Part shown: piece after piece, positions 34,030-42,866 of the stretch | Position numbering within the stretch: position 1 is the first letter of the stretch | Layout of the letters: each line of letters opens with the position of its first letter | Origin: Xenococcaceae cyanobacterium MO_167.B27 | Lineage (GTDB): Bacteria > Cyanobacteriota > Cyanobacteriia > Cyanobacteriales > Xenococcaceae | Length of the DNA: 64,000 bases | Direction: 5' to 3' | Assembly: GCA_030065935.1 (NCBI GenBank) | Contig: JASJCP010000005.1 | Location: forward strand, 1 to 64,000 | Made by a program: the position numbers and the translations under genes | The notes under the pieces: model-generated | Databases searched by the model: none | Told to the model about the DNA's origin: nothing | Seen by the model: only the letters and a program-made list of their open reading frames with translations

Positions 34030-36282
34030 TCAATCTTGAGTATCACCAATTAGAGGTCGAAGTCCGTTCACTCCCGCAACGATCGCAGAACCGTTGTGGA
34101 CTACAGCAGCTAGGAGGGGATTTAGTCCCACCGTTGTAGCGACAGAAAGTGCAGCCACATTGGGAATTACCGCCAGGCGAGTGTTTTGCTTGATTAGTGT
34201 TTGGGTTTGTTGAGCAAGGGCGATTGCTTTAACTAGACTGCTCAAGTCATTTTCCATCAACACTACATCCGCAGTTTCCCGCGCCACTTCTGAGCCAGAG
34301 CCAAAGGAAACGGAGACATCCGCATAAGCTAGGGCTGCTGAGTCATTAATCCCATCCCCAACAAATGCTACTGTTTTGCCCGATTCGTGCAATTGACGAA
34401 CAATAGTTGCCTTTTGCTCGGGAAAAGCTTCCGCATGAATATTGTCTGATGAAATGCCTAATTCTTTGGCAACTGTCAAAGCTCGCTGTCGGCGATCGCC
34501 AGTCAGAATGTGAATGTCTAGCCCTCGATCGTGTAATTGTTTAATTACAGTTTTGCTCTCCGAGCGTAGGGGATCGGCGTATTCAATTACTCCTACTAAT
34601 TGACCGTTACTTGCCACATAGATTGGGGAAGCTCCTTCAAGGTCTGGATGTTGTCTGTGCAGTGCTTCGAGGCTAATTCCTTCCTGATTCATCAAGCGAT
34701 CGCTTCCCACTAAAACTGCCTCTCCATTGATGTTTGCGCGCACGCCCAGACCAACTTGATAATTCCATTTGCCACGGTGCAACCGCCTTACTCCCTGTTT
34801 TCGGGCATAACGTACTATTGCGGAGGCAAGGGGATGAGTAAGACGTTTTTCTGCTGCTGCTGCTATTTCTAGCACTCTTATTATCGTATTTTCCTTTACT
34901 GTTCTGACTCCAACTACAACTATATCTCCCTGAGTGAGAGTGCCAGTTTTGTCAAAAACTACTGTATCCACCTCAGCCAATTGTTCCAAGCTGCGTCCGC
35001 TACGGATGAGAATACCCCGTTGTGCTGCTGCGGTCATGGATGCGAGAACAGTAGTCGGCACTGAGACGCGAATGCCAGTAACAAAGTCGAGGGTGAGGAT
35101 AGAAGCAGCTCGTGCCATGCTGCCAGTGGTAACTAATACCCCCGTCGAGAAGAACAAAGCGGGTAAAATTGCTTGATCGGCCAGTTGAGCAGCGTAGTTT
35201 TCCATGCGGGTATCGTAAACGGGAGCATCTTGCACTAACTTAATACTCTGTCCGGCGCGAGTATCAGACCCAGTGTGCTGTGTGAGGATGTATAGTTGTC
35301 CTTCCCGTACTAGGGTAGAAGCATAGACCGTTTGACCAACTTCTCGCGTTACAGGGATAGACTCACCAGTGAGTTGTTGCTGATCGATTAAGGCTTTACC
35401 CCGTAGAATCTCACCGTCAACTGGGATTTGTTCTCCTGGATAGACAATGACAACGTCTCCTGGATTTACCTGTTGGACAGGAATTTGTTTTTTTGTGCCG
35501 TCGCGCTCTACCCAGGCAAATTGGCTGAGAGAATCGAGGAGGTCTAAAGTTTTGCGGGTAGATTGGCGAGCGGTACTCTCGCGGATCAGATCCCCAATTT
35601 CATGCAGCAGCAGGATTGTAGATGGAGTGATAAGCTTTCCCTGTAAGCTGGTGAGAGTTAACGCCATTAAGTCGAGACAGTCAATATTTAACCGCTTATT
35701 GTTCCAGATGCTGTCGAAGGCTCTTTTAGCCACAGGGATGCTCGCAACAGCAACAGTTCCTCCAATCAGCATAGCAGGAATAGGTAGCCCTACTGATCCT
35801 GCTAATAAAGCGAGAAAGGTTGCCAAAACTGGAAGTTTCAAATTAGACCAAGAGTTTCCTGATTCTGCTGTGTCTGATTCTGAAGCAGCAGGGAAGATGG
35901 GGGTAGCAGCTAGCTGAATCAAATTTCCTAGATGACGATGCATCTGCTTATCTGAAACCTGTCCGGTTTGATATTTAACGGCAACCGACATGGCGGTTGG
36001 TTTGAGCTTAACATGGGTAACATTGGGCTCGTTTTCCAGCAACACTTGTAGGCGATGGGCATAGTCGGCATCGTAAATCAGTCGGCGCACCCGAAACCTG
36101 ACTCGTCCAGTGATGCTATGGACAATACTATATGGCACTAGCGATTCGGTTGGTCGAGCATCTACCGATTGGTAACTAGATACAGGGGAGGGATTTAGAG
36201 CAGGGGAAAATAGGGTTAATTGTTCCTTCCATGCTCCAGCTTTCTCTTGAGAGGTTTGATGTACTTCAATTGCTGCCACCAT
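34030..36282 (-). CDS. P1B-type metal ATPase with FVT in place of CPx (copy 1)
   Basis: The 750-residue protein has a degenerate N-terminal HMA domain (ITGRVRFRVRRLIYDADYAH, then LKPTAMSVAVKYQ) without CxxC. P-type motifs are LTGESIPV near residue 302, DKTGTLTQG near 439 and GDGINDSAAL near 639. In the transmembrane metal site, where relatives have CPC/SPC/TPC before ..ATP, this protein reads DFVTGIRVSVPT near 397, so both cysteines and the first proline are missing. It ends HNGSAIVAGVNGLRPL. Close paralogue of 40590-42824. It probably moves a metal ion, but specificity cannot be told from known motifs. Start ATG 36282. Confidence 0.85.
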   Translation of the reverse strand: MVAAIEVHQTSQEKAGAWKEQLTLFSPALNPSPVSSYQSVDARPTESLVPYSIVHSITGRVRFRVRRLIYDADYAHRLQVLLENEPNVTHVKLKPTAMSVAVKYQTGQVSDKQMHRHLGNLIQLAATPIFPAASESDTAESGNSWSNLKLPVLATFLALLAGSVGLPIPAMLIGGTVAVASIPVAKRAFDSIWNNKRLNIDCLDLMALTLTSLQGKLITPSTILLLHEIGDLIRESTARQSTRKTLDLLDSLSQFAWVERDGTKKQIPVQQVNPGDVVIVYPGEQIPVDGEILRGKALIDQQQLTGESIPVTREVGQTVYASTLVREGQLYILTQHTGSDTRAGQSIKLVQDAPVYDTRMENYAAQLADQAILPALFFSTGVLVTTGSMARAASILTLDFVTGIRVSVPTTVLASMTAAAQRGILIRSGRSLEQLAEVDTVVFDKTGTLTQGDIVVVGVRTVKENTIIRVLEIAAAAEKRLTHPLASAIVRYARKQGVRRLHRGKWNYQVGLGVRANINGEAVLVGSDRLMNQEGISLEALHRQHPDLEGASPIYVASNGQLVGVIEYADPLRSESKTVIKQLHDRGLDIHILTGDRRQRALTVAKELGISSDNIHAEAFPEQKATIVRQLHESGKTVAFVGDGINDSAALAYADVSVSFGSGSEVARETADVVLMENDLSSLVKAIALAQQTQTLIKQNTRLAVIPNVAALSVATTVGLNPLLAAVVHNGSAIVAGVNGLRPLIGDTQD

Positions 36283-36818
36283 GATCGATCCCCCCTGTCT
36301 GCAAAGCTAACTGATTTCTAGCTAGTAACTACCACTCTTACTAGTTGCTTCGCGATCTTGCATCTTATATTATTCCCTAGTTGATTTCCGCAAAACGGTC
36401 AGTTCAATTTAAGTTAAGAGCAGATTAAGATTATCTTATCTTTATTATATGTTTTTTCTCTGCAAAAAAAATAGAAGTTAGTAATAGTTTTTAAGCTTTT
36501 TGTTTAAGAAAAAATTTTTTCATTAACTTTAAATTGCCTGCAAATAAAAATAATTAGCATCAAAAAAGAAATGATTTTCATACTAATTGCTAATTGTTAG
36601 CAATTATTTGTTGTATCTATATAGACTTTTTTATTCTCTTGAAAATTTTTCGCTTTAGTAGCTAATTTCTACACTTAATAGAAAAATTGTTGATAAATAG
36701 TAATCGCAGCTTGGAATCCAAGAACGTTGCTCACCCGCTTTATGGTTAGGTCACACACTCGCAGTTGCTAAAACTGACGAACTCAACCGCTTAAAGTGGT
36801 ATTTCAGACCTTTTTGTC
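36283..36818. other. Upstream region of ATPase 1
   Basis: No gene recognised in this AT-rich stretch. It contains the perfect dyad at 36585-36605. A less AT-rich patch at about 36700-36815 has no reading frame I trust. Confidence 0.5.
36585..36605. promoter_or_regulatory. Perfect dyad upstream of ATPase 1
   Basis: AATTGCTAA-TTG-TTAGCAATT is a perfect 9-bp inverted repeat about 300 bases upstream of the ATPase start. It could be an operator or a small hairpin; no known consensus was recognised. Confidence 0.35.
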
Positions 36819-36979
36819 ACCTCAAAACCTAAATTTCTGTTAAAAAAATTTTTTAAGTTAGTTAATTACGGTATTAATAAATAAGGTTTTTTAAATGAGA
36901 AATATTTTAAACAACAAGTTAATTAAACAAGGTAGGGTGGGAAAATTATACCAAATCAAAAAATGGTTGCAACACCTAT
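36819..36979 (+). pseudogene. Feo-locus debris: feoA1 leader plus feoC fragment
   Basis: 36819-36907 resembles the feoA1 upstream region at about 15339-15431 (AGTTAATTA.GGTA, ATAAATGAGAAA). It is joined directly to a feoC fragment, 36908-36979, read as LNNKLIKQGRVGKL, ending at a stop before any complete cysteine cluster. The join implies a deletion of everything between the feo leader and feoC in this copy. Confidence 0.6.
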
Positions 36980-36984
36980 GAAAA

Positions 36985-37277
36985 ACCTATACAAACTTAG
37001 TTAGCTCTAGGAATGTATTCTGTCATGGGTTGCAGAGTCAGATTGTTGTCTTTAAACAATCTCCCTTGGTTGAGTCATGACACCTTTGAATGAACGCTAG
37101 TTCAATGCTCTGTCGTTAGAGATTAAGGAACGGGTGAAAAGGTTTATAGCCTTAGTGTCTCTAGCCTAACAAGCTCAACAGCGCGATTCTGTAAGCCGAG
37201 GAAACCTCGGCACATCTCGCGCTCAATCAAGATTCTCGAAGCACACTTTACCTAGTTATTAGGAACTAATCAAAACC
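36985..37277 (+). ncRNA. Candidate IscB guide (omega) RNA
   Basis: IscB proteins use a guide RNA encoded just 5' of the gene. This 290-base non-coding stretch abuts iscB1 and is rich in stems: ATTGTT...AACAAT (37042-37060), TGAAC-GCTA-GTTCA (37091-37104) and CCGAGG-AAA-CCTCGG (37196-37210). The segment GAATGAACGCTAGTTCAATG followed by CTCTGTCGTTAGAGAT resembles IscB omega RNA cores as I remember them. The guide would be taken from the element's left flank. Exact ends are not known. Confidence 0.65.
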
Positions 37278-38585
37278 ATGATTAAAAAAACCAACTATGT
37301 TTTAGTTGTAGATGCCAAGAAAAAACCATTAACCCCATGTAAGCCATCGGTAGCTAAAAAGTTACTTAAAGGGGGGAAAGCTGCGGTTTATCGGAGGTTT
37401 CCTTTTACTATTATTCTCAAAAAGCGTTGCAGCGCGGTCTTGGGGGAAACCCCCACTCGCTGTTGCGCCAAGAAAGAATGTATTCCAAACAAGCAAAAAC
37501 TAGAACTAAAAATCGATCCAGGCTCTCAAACTACGGGTTTAACTTTAGTTCTGAATGATGCTCTTATTTGGTGCGGAGAACTCAATCATCGTGGTTCATT
37601 AATCAAAAAGAAACTAGAGTCTCGTCGTCAATCTCGTCGCTTGAGACGAAGTAGATTGAGATATAGAAAACCAAGATTTTTAAATCGCAAACGACCTGAA
37701 GGATGGTTAGCCCCTAGTTTAGAGCATAGAGTTTTAACTACTATGACCTGGGTGAAACGACTAATGAATTTTGCTTCTATTAGCTCTATTGCTATGGAAT
37801 TGGTGAGGTTCGATCCCCAAAAACTAGAAAACCCTGAAATATCGGGGATTGAATATCAACAAGGGGAATTACTGGGCTATGAAGTTAGAGAGTATCTATT
37901 AGAAAAATGGGGCAGAAAATGTACTTATTGCTCTAAAGAAAATGTTCCTTTGCAACTAGAGCATATTGTTCCAAAAGCTAGAAATGGTTCAAATAGGCTC
38001 AGTAATTTATGTCTGGCTTGTGAAAAATGCAATCAGAAAAAAGGGACTAAATCTATCGAGGAATTTCTAGCCAAAAAACCTAGTTGGCTTAAGTCTATTT
38101 TGGTTCAAGCTAAAAAGCCATTACGCGATGCTGCTGCGGTTAATGCTACCAGGTGGAAGTTATTCAACACTTTAAAAGAGACTGGCAAGCCAGTTTCTAC
38201 GGGAACGGGGGGACAAACTAAATTTAATCGTTGTCGGTTTGGTTTGGAGAAAACCCATTTTTATGATGCAGCTTGTGTTGGACAGATAGATAAGTTAGAA
38301 ATTCTTGCCAACCAGCCTTTGATTATTACCTGCAAGGGACATGGAGGAAGGCAAAAAGCAGGGTTGAATAAATATGGATATCCCATTAGATACAACCCCC
38401 TTAAGCCAATTAAAGGATGGCAGTCAGGAGACTTAGCGGTAGACCAAGAGGGTAACTTCGGACGAGTTAACCCTCGTTCCAAATCTAATAGCTTTAACTT
38501 TACTGTCTTTGGACAAAAAGCAAAAAGCATTCATGTCAACAAATTAAGACGAGTTCATCAAAAGGATGGATATACTTATGGATAA
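37278..38585 (+). CDS. iscB: IscB RuvC-HNH nuclease 1
   Basis: IscB is the RNA-guided ancestor of Cas9. The 435-residue protein has the N-terminal PLMP-like domain (KKPLTPCKPSVAKKLLKGGK), RuvC-I KIDPGSQTTGL near residue 79, an arginine-rich bridge helix (SRRQSRRLRRSRLRYRKPRF), RuvC-II IAMELVRFD near 172, HNH CTYCSKENVPLQLEHIVPKA near 228 and RuvC-III KTHFYDAACVG near 328. Relative to IscB 2 it has about 16 extra residues after TIILKK, encoded by a hairpin repeat. The putative guide RNA lies directly upstream. No tnpA is attached. Confidence 0.92.
   Translation: MIKKTNYVLVVDAKKKPLTPCKPSVAKKLLKGGKAAVYRRFPFTIILKKRCSAVLGETPTRCCAKKECIPNKQKLELKIDPGSQTTGLTLVLNDALIWCGELNHRGSLIKKKLESRRQSRRLRRSRLRYRKPRFLNRKRPEGWLAPSLEHRVLTTMTWVKRLMNFASISSIAMELVRFDPQKLENPEISGIEYQQGELLGYEVREYLLEKWGRKCTYCSKENVPLQLEHIVPKARNGSNRLSNLCLACEKCNQKKGTKSIEEFLAKKPSWLKSILVQAKKPLRDAAAVNATRWKLFNTLKETGKPVSTGTGGQTKFNRCRFGLEKTHFYDAACVGQIDKLEILANQPLIITCKGHGGRQKAGLNKYGYPIRYNPLKPIKGWQSGDLAVDQEGNFGRVNPRSKSNSFNFTVFGQKAKSIHVNKLRRVHQKDGYTYG
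37424..37469. repeat. In-frame hairpin repeat inside iscB1
   Basis: GCGCGGTCTTGGGGGAAACCCCCAC...TTGCGCC contains a perfect GGGGG-AAA-CCCCC stem and outer GCGC ends. It is translated as CSAVLGETPTRCCAKK, absent from IscB 2. Related sequence (GCGCAGTATTGGGGTTTCCCCCACTGGCTG) is at about 47593-47625 in an intergenic region. Confidence 0.65.
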
Positions 38586-38651
38586 TGATCAAGGATATAT
38601 AGGTTTGTTTAAGAAAACTACTTCTAGAAGTTAACAGAGCGCGTTAGTAGA

Positions 38652-38669
38652 GGCGATTGCTCAATCGCC
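38652..38669. repeat. Right-end hairpin of the iscB1 element
   Basis: GGCGATT-GCTC-AATCGCC is a perfect 7-bp stem 66 bases after the iscB1 stop. IS200/IS605-type elements end with such a hairpin. Confidence 0.5.
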
Positions 38670-38704
38670 CTTACAGAATAAAGTGTCCTATCCTTATTTC
38701 AAAT

Positions 38705-38790
38705 TGGTATTATCAACCGCACCAAAAGTGCCACGGTTGTATGAGCTGCGAGCCTAATGTACTAGAATGAATTTTATGAGTGGATTGACG
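38705..38790 (+). pseudogene. feoC 3' fragment
   Basis: The bases read QKCHGCMSCEPNVLE and then a stop within what should be FYEWID. This matches the KCHGC..C.PD.IEFYEW segment of feoC2. The N-terminal half is absent here. It lies on the far side of iscB1 from the fragment at 36908. Confidence 0.7.
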
Positions 38791-38835
38791 AAGTCGTGCG
38801 CAGGCTCCGCCCTTGAACAGACAAACCTCTTGGTC

Positions 38836-38945
38836 AATCGATCGCCATTAATTATAATAATCAAGGACTGTCTGATTGGGAGTTGGGGATGGGTTTGATG
38901 AATATTATCAATAACTGTTGGACAACAGCACCAAGTTTCTGTGTG
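38836..38945 (+). pseudogene. 3' fragment of an HMA_2-like protein gene
   Basis: It reads IAINYNNQGLSDWELGMGLM then NIINN and ends at a TGA, matching IAIKYNNQGLSDWELGLRLM of the gene at 28764-29378 almost base for base. The 5' part is missing. Confidence 0.75.
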
Positions 38946-38946
38946 A

Positions 38947-38968
38947 GTGGTTAGTGGTTAGTGGTTAG
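38947..38968. repeat. GTGGTTA heptamer tandem repeat
   Basis: Three perfect copies of GTGGTTA in tandem. Related heptamer arrays are at 17226-17255, 47563-47590 and 60331-60355. Confidence 0.8.
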
Positions 38969-39021
38969 TTTTGGTAAGACATAACAAAGGACGAAGCAGG
39001 AACAACAAAATAGAAAAGACA

Positions 39022-39152
39022 AGGACTTACCAAAAACCTAATCAAAGTTATCCACTTTGACTGGTAAGTCAAGTTTAAGTCCAATAGGACTACGTTATTG
39101 GGAAGTGTTAAAGTTCTTACTTTGGGGTACGTGGCAAGCTCCAAACTCTAAA
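39022..39152 (+). pseudogene. feoA2 tail and feoA2-feoA3 spacer relic
   Basis: ACTTACCAAAAACCTAATCA corresponds to the last codons of feoA2 (ACTTACCAAAAACCTAGTCA at 16282), and the following 100 bases align with the spacer before feoA3, including the TTTGGGG...CTCCAAA hairpin. The stop codon itself has changed (TAG to TAA). Confidence 0.7.
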
Positions 39153-39268
39153 AGTAGATGATTAAACAGGAGAGCGGGTTTTTAAAATACCAGTGTCATT
39201 TACAAAGTACCGACCAATAACATGAACGATGCCAACTTTACTCAATTTAATTGAAGACGGACTGAAAT

Positions 39269-40546
39269 ATGTCAAATTTTGTATTTGTAATTGATAGGGA
39301 CAAAACGCGCCTTAAACCAACTCATCCGGCTAAGGCTCGAAAACTGCTTGATGCAGGGTTAGCTGCGGTTTATCGTTCTTATCCGTTCACAATCATTCTT
39401 AGAAGGAAAGTAAACAATGTTAATCCCAGCAAACTCCAGCTAAAAATCGATCCAGGGGCTAGAACTACAGGAATAAGCTTGCTTTACAACAATCTTGTTA
39501 TTTGGGCAGCAGAACTAGCCCATCGAGGAGAACAGATTAAACTCAGGCTTCTTGAGAGAAGGGCTATTCGTCGTTCTCGTCGTAATCGCAAAACTAGATA
39601 TAGAAAACCCAGATTTTTGAATCGCAAGCGTCCAGATGGTTGGCTACCTCCCAGTTTAGAACATCGGGTTTTAACTACGATGACCTGGGTGAAACGATTA
39701 ATCAAATTGTGTCCTATTGGGTCTATAGCAATTGAGTTAGTCAAGTTTGACCTTCAAAAAATGCAGAATCCAGAAATCTCTGGCACTGAATATCAACAAG
39801 GAACTTTATATCAGTACGAAGTGAGAGAATATTTACTAGAGAAATTTAATCGTACTTGTGCTTACTGTGGTGCTGAGAACGTGCCATTAGAAGTAGAACA
39901 TATTGTTCCAAAATCTAAAGGTGGCTCAAACCGAGTCTCAAATTTGTGTATTGCTTGTGTAACTTGTAATCAAGCTAAATCTAACCAAGATATTAAAGAC
40001 TTTCTAGCTGACAGACTTAGTAGACTCAAGGGGATTTTAGCTCAAGCCAAAGCACCCCTATTAGATGCAGCAGCAGTTAATTCTACTCGCTGGAAGTTGT
40101 TTAACAAACTCAAAGAAACTGGATTACCTGTAACTACTGGTACAGGAGGACAAACTAAATTCAATCGAACCCAACAGGGTTTAGCTAAAACTCATTGGCT
40201 AGATGCTGCTTGTGTGGGAAAAACACCACAATTAAAGGTTTTAACCAGTCAGCCTTTGCTAATCACTTGTAAAGGTCACTGCCACCGTCAAGTTATCCAA
40301 ATGGATAAGTATGGTTTTCCCCGAAAAGGATATAAGCCAAAACAAAAAGTTCCCGGTTGGAATACTGGCGATATTGTCAGCGTAATAGCTGGAAAGAACG
40401 CAGGACTGAGAAATGTAAGGATTAAGACCGTCAGGTGTAAAGGAAATTTTGATGTCAGAAGACCAGATAAAACTGTAGCTTCTGTGTCAAAAAATCATAT
40501 TATTCCTATTCATCGCAAGGATGGATATAGTTATACATTTGCTTAA
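39269..40546 (+). CDS. iscB: IscB RuvC-HNH nuclease 2
   Basis: The 425-residue protein parallels IscB 1 in every domain: RuvC-I KIDPGARTTGISL, bridge helix with RRSRRNRKTRYRKPRF, RuvC-II IAIELVKFD, HNH CAYCGAENVPLEVEHIVPKS with CIACVTCNQAK, and RuvC-III KTHWLDAACVG. All catalytic residues are present. The 115 bases upstream do not resemble the candidate guide RNA in front of IscB 1; relic feoA sequence lies before that. It may be an element whose 5' part was lost, or it may use a guide from elsewhere. Start ATG 39269. Confidence 0.9.
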   Translation: MSNFVFVIDRDKTRLKPTHPAKARKLLDAGLAAVYRSYPFTIILRRKVNNVNPSKLQLKIDPGARTTGISLLYNNLVIWAAELAHRGEQIKLRLLERRAIRRSRRNRKTRYRKPRFLNRKRPDGWLPPSLEHRVLTTMTWVKRLIKLCPIGSIAIELVKFDLQKMQNPEISGTEYQQGTLYQYEVREYLLEKFNRTCAYCGAENVPLEVEHIVPKSKGGSNRVSNLCIACVTCNQAKSNQDIKDFLADRLSRLKGILAQAKAPLLDAAAVNSTRWKLFNKLKETGLPVTTGTGGQTKFNRTQQGLAKTHWLDAACVGKTPQLKVLTSQPLLITCKGHCHRQVIQMDKYGFPRKGYKPKQKVPGWNTGDIVSVIAGKNAGLRNVRIKTVRCKGNFDVRRPDKTVASVSKNHIIPIHRKDGYSYTFA

Positions 40547-40589
40547 GTTTGAGTAACTATGAATAAGAAAAATATAGGAGTATAATTAT

Positions 40590-42824
40590 TTGACAAATTC
40601 CCTATCCATAATTGACACACAAAAGATTTCCGCTTATGGCGATCTGCCTTGTTTGGTTCATCATATTCGAGGTAGAGTCAGATTTCGCATCTACCGTTTA
40701 AAAGATGACTCTGATTATGCAGCCAATCTCAAAGAATTCTTACTAGCTCAACCTAAAATCAATGGTGTAAGGGTTAATCGCGTTGCAGCTTCCATCGCGA
40801 TAAATTATTCCTACACAAGCTCTTCATTGACAGAAATTGCCTCTAATTTGACGAAGTTAATTCAACAAGCAAAGACAACTAATCTTAAGGTGGGCAATGC
40901 CCAACCTACTAAAAATAAAACTTCTGAATTGGAAAATTGGTCGAGTTTAACCTTACCTGTCTTTACTACTATAGTTAGTTGGTTGAGTAATCAAAGCGCA
41001 TTGGTTTGGTTACGACCCCTCGCCCTTGCTAGTCTTTTCACTGTAACTTTCCCCATCTTGAAAAGAGCCAGTCAAAGTCTATGGAGCGATCGCAAACTGA
41101 ATATTGATTGCTTAGACTTACTGGCGGTGGGTTTGAGTTATGGGCAAGGAAAACTAGTTACTCCTGCTTTAGTAATTACTCTCCACGAACTAGGGGATGT
41201 AATTCGTGATCGCACTGCTCGTTCTACAGAAACCCAAACTGCCGATCTCCTGGATGCCATCGGACATTTTGCTTGGGTATTAAGAGAAGGAAAACCAGTA
41301 CAAATTAAAAGCGATCGTGTGGAAGTAGGAGAAACTGTAATTGTCTATCCTGGGGGACAAATTTCTGTAGATGGAGAAGTACTCAAGGGTCTAGCTACTA
41401 TTGACCAACAGCAACTTACAGGGGAATCAATGCCCATTGTTGCAGATGTGGGAACAATGGTTTATGCTTCGACTCTAGTTCGTTCTGGACAAATTTACAT
41501 TCGTGCGGATAGGGTAGGAAAACAGACTCGTGCTGCTGCCAGTATGGAACTCTTGCAAAATGCACCAGTACACGATACCCGCATGGCAAATTATGCTTCC
41601 CAGCTAGCAGATAAGTTAATTTTCCCTTCTTTAGTTTTAGCTACTGTTGTCTTAGGCATCACTAAAGAACCAGCTAGAGCAGCTTCGATCCTCACTTTGG
41701 ATTTTGTGACAGGGATCCGTGTTTCTATGCCTACAGCATTTTTAGGGGCATTAAACCACAACACGCGCCACGGTATTTTAGTACGCAGTGGACGCACCAT
41801 CGAACAATTAGCAGAAATAGATACAGTCGTCTTTGATAAAACGGGTACTTTAACCCAAGGACAATTAACTGTAGTGGGAATTCAAACCATACCAGGCAGA
41901 ATGTCTGCCCAACAAGTGTTAACTTTGGCTGCTGCTGCTGAACAAAGAATCACTCATCCTGTAGCTGAGGCAATTACCAATTATGCCAAAAGCCAAAATA
42001 TCAATATTCCTGGTCGCCAACAATGGAACTATGAAGTTGGTTTAGGCATTCGTGCTACTGTGGAGGACAAAGAAATTTTAGTAGGTAGCGATCGCTTTTT
42101 AGTTCAAGAGGGAATCAGTTTAGAATGCTTAGAAACTAAAGCTTTTCCTTTGCGTCACACCTGCGATCTAGAACGAAAATCTGCTAGTTCAGAATGGTTA
42201 TCCTTAATATATGTAGCTTGTGATGGAAAATTACAAGGGGTAATTCAATATGCTGACCCCTTGCGTCCAGAAAGCCCTGCTTTGATAAAATCTCTCCAAG
42301 CTTCTGGTCGCGAGATTCATTTATTGACGGGAGATAACCAGCAACGAGCCAAAATAGTAGCAGAAGAATTAAATATTCCCCTAGATCGAGTCCACGCCCA
42401 AGCTTTTCCCGAACAAAAAGCAGCGATCGTTCGTGATTTAAAGCTGGCTGGTAAAACAGTGGCATTTGTCGGTGATGGCTTGAATGATTCGGTCGCCTTA
42501 GCTTATGCAGATGTCTCAGTATCTTTTGCTAACGGGTCAGATATTGCTAGAGAAATTGCTGATGTGGTGCTGATGAATAACGACCTGGCTAGTTTGCTAC
42601 AAGCTCTCAATATTGCCTCAGAAACCAAAAATCTAATCGAACAAAATACGATACTGGTAGTTGCTCCCAATTTAATGGCTTTGGGCTTGGCATCATCAGT
42701 GGGATTAAATCCACTCATCGCTACAGCAGTTCACAATGGTTCAGCGATCGCTGCTGGACTTAACAGTCTTCGTCCTCTGGTCAAACATCAGTTGGAAGAA
42801 CAAAATTACTGGTCTGTCCAGTAA
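40590..42824 (+). CDS. P1B-type metal ATPase with FVT in place of CPx (copy 2)
   Basis: The 744-residue protein is a paralogue of the ATPase at 34030. It has the same degenerate HMA domain (IRGRVRFRIYRLKDDSDYAA, VNRVAASIAINYS), LTGESMPIV near residue 276, DKTGTLTQG near 415 and GDGLNDSVALAYADVSV near 627. The membrane metal site again reads DFVTGIRVSMPT near 370. About 15 extra residues (KAFPLRHTCDLERKSASSEW) are inserted in the N domain compared with copy 1. The start is TTG at 40590, preceded by TAGGAG nine bases upstream. A PacL-like small gene follows 42 bases later. Confidence 0.85.
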   Translation: MTNSLSIIDTQKISAYGDLPCLVHHIRGRVRFRIYRLKDDSDYAANLKEFLLAQPKINGVRVNRVAASIAINYSYTSSSLTEIASNLTKLIQQAKTTNLKVGNAQPTKNKTSELENWSSLTLPVFTTIVSWLSNQSALVWLRPLALASLFTVTFPILKRASQSLWSDRKLNIDCLDLLAVGLSYGQGKLVTPALVITLHELGDVIRDRTARSTETQTADLLDAIGHFAWVLREGKPVQIKSDRVEVGETVIVYPGGQISVDGEVLKGLATIDQQQLTGESMPIVADVGTMVYASTLVRSGQIYIRADRVGKQTRAAASMELLQNAPVHDTRMANYASQLADKLIFPSLVLATVVLGITKEPARAASILTLDFVTGIRVSMPTAFLGALNHNTRHGILVRSGRTIEQLAEIDTVVFDKTGTLTQGQLTVVGIQTIPGRMSAQQVLTLAAAAEQRITHPVAEAITNYAKSQNINIPGRQQWNYEVGLGIRATVEDKEILVGSDRFLVQEGISLECLETKAFPLRHTCDLERKSASSEWLSLIYVACDGKLQGVIQYADPLRPESPALIKSLQASGREIHLLTGDNQQRAKIVAEELNIPLDRVHAQAFPEQKAAIVRDLKLAGKTVAFVGDGLNDSVALAYADVSVSFANGSDIAREIADVVLMNNDLASLLQALNIASETKNLIEQNTILVVAPNLMALGLASSVGLNPLIATAVHNGSAIAAGLNSLRPLVKHQLEEQNYWSVQ

Positions 42825-42866
42825 CTATAGATTCAACATCAATCAATTTCAGGAAAAACTAACAAT

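Larger units (their letters stand above)
38586..39268. other. Inter-iscB region made of element end and relics
   Basis: No intact gene was seen. It holds the iscB1 right-end hairpin, feoC, HMA_2 and feoA relics listed separately, and a TGGTTAG tandem repeat. The last 115 bases before iscB2 contain a short frame MPTLLNLIEDGLKYVKF (from 39230) that may be the start of another truncated gene. Confidence 0.55.

Noticed and set aside
37196-37210. CCGAGG-AAA-CCTCGG hairpin as a terminator
   Set aside because: No T run, and it lies inside the candidate guide RNA directly before iscB1.
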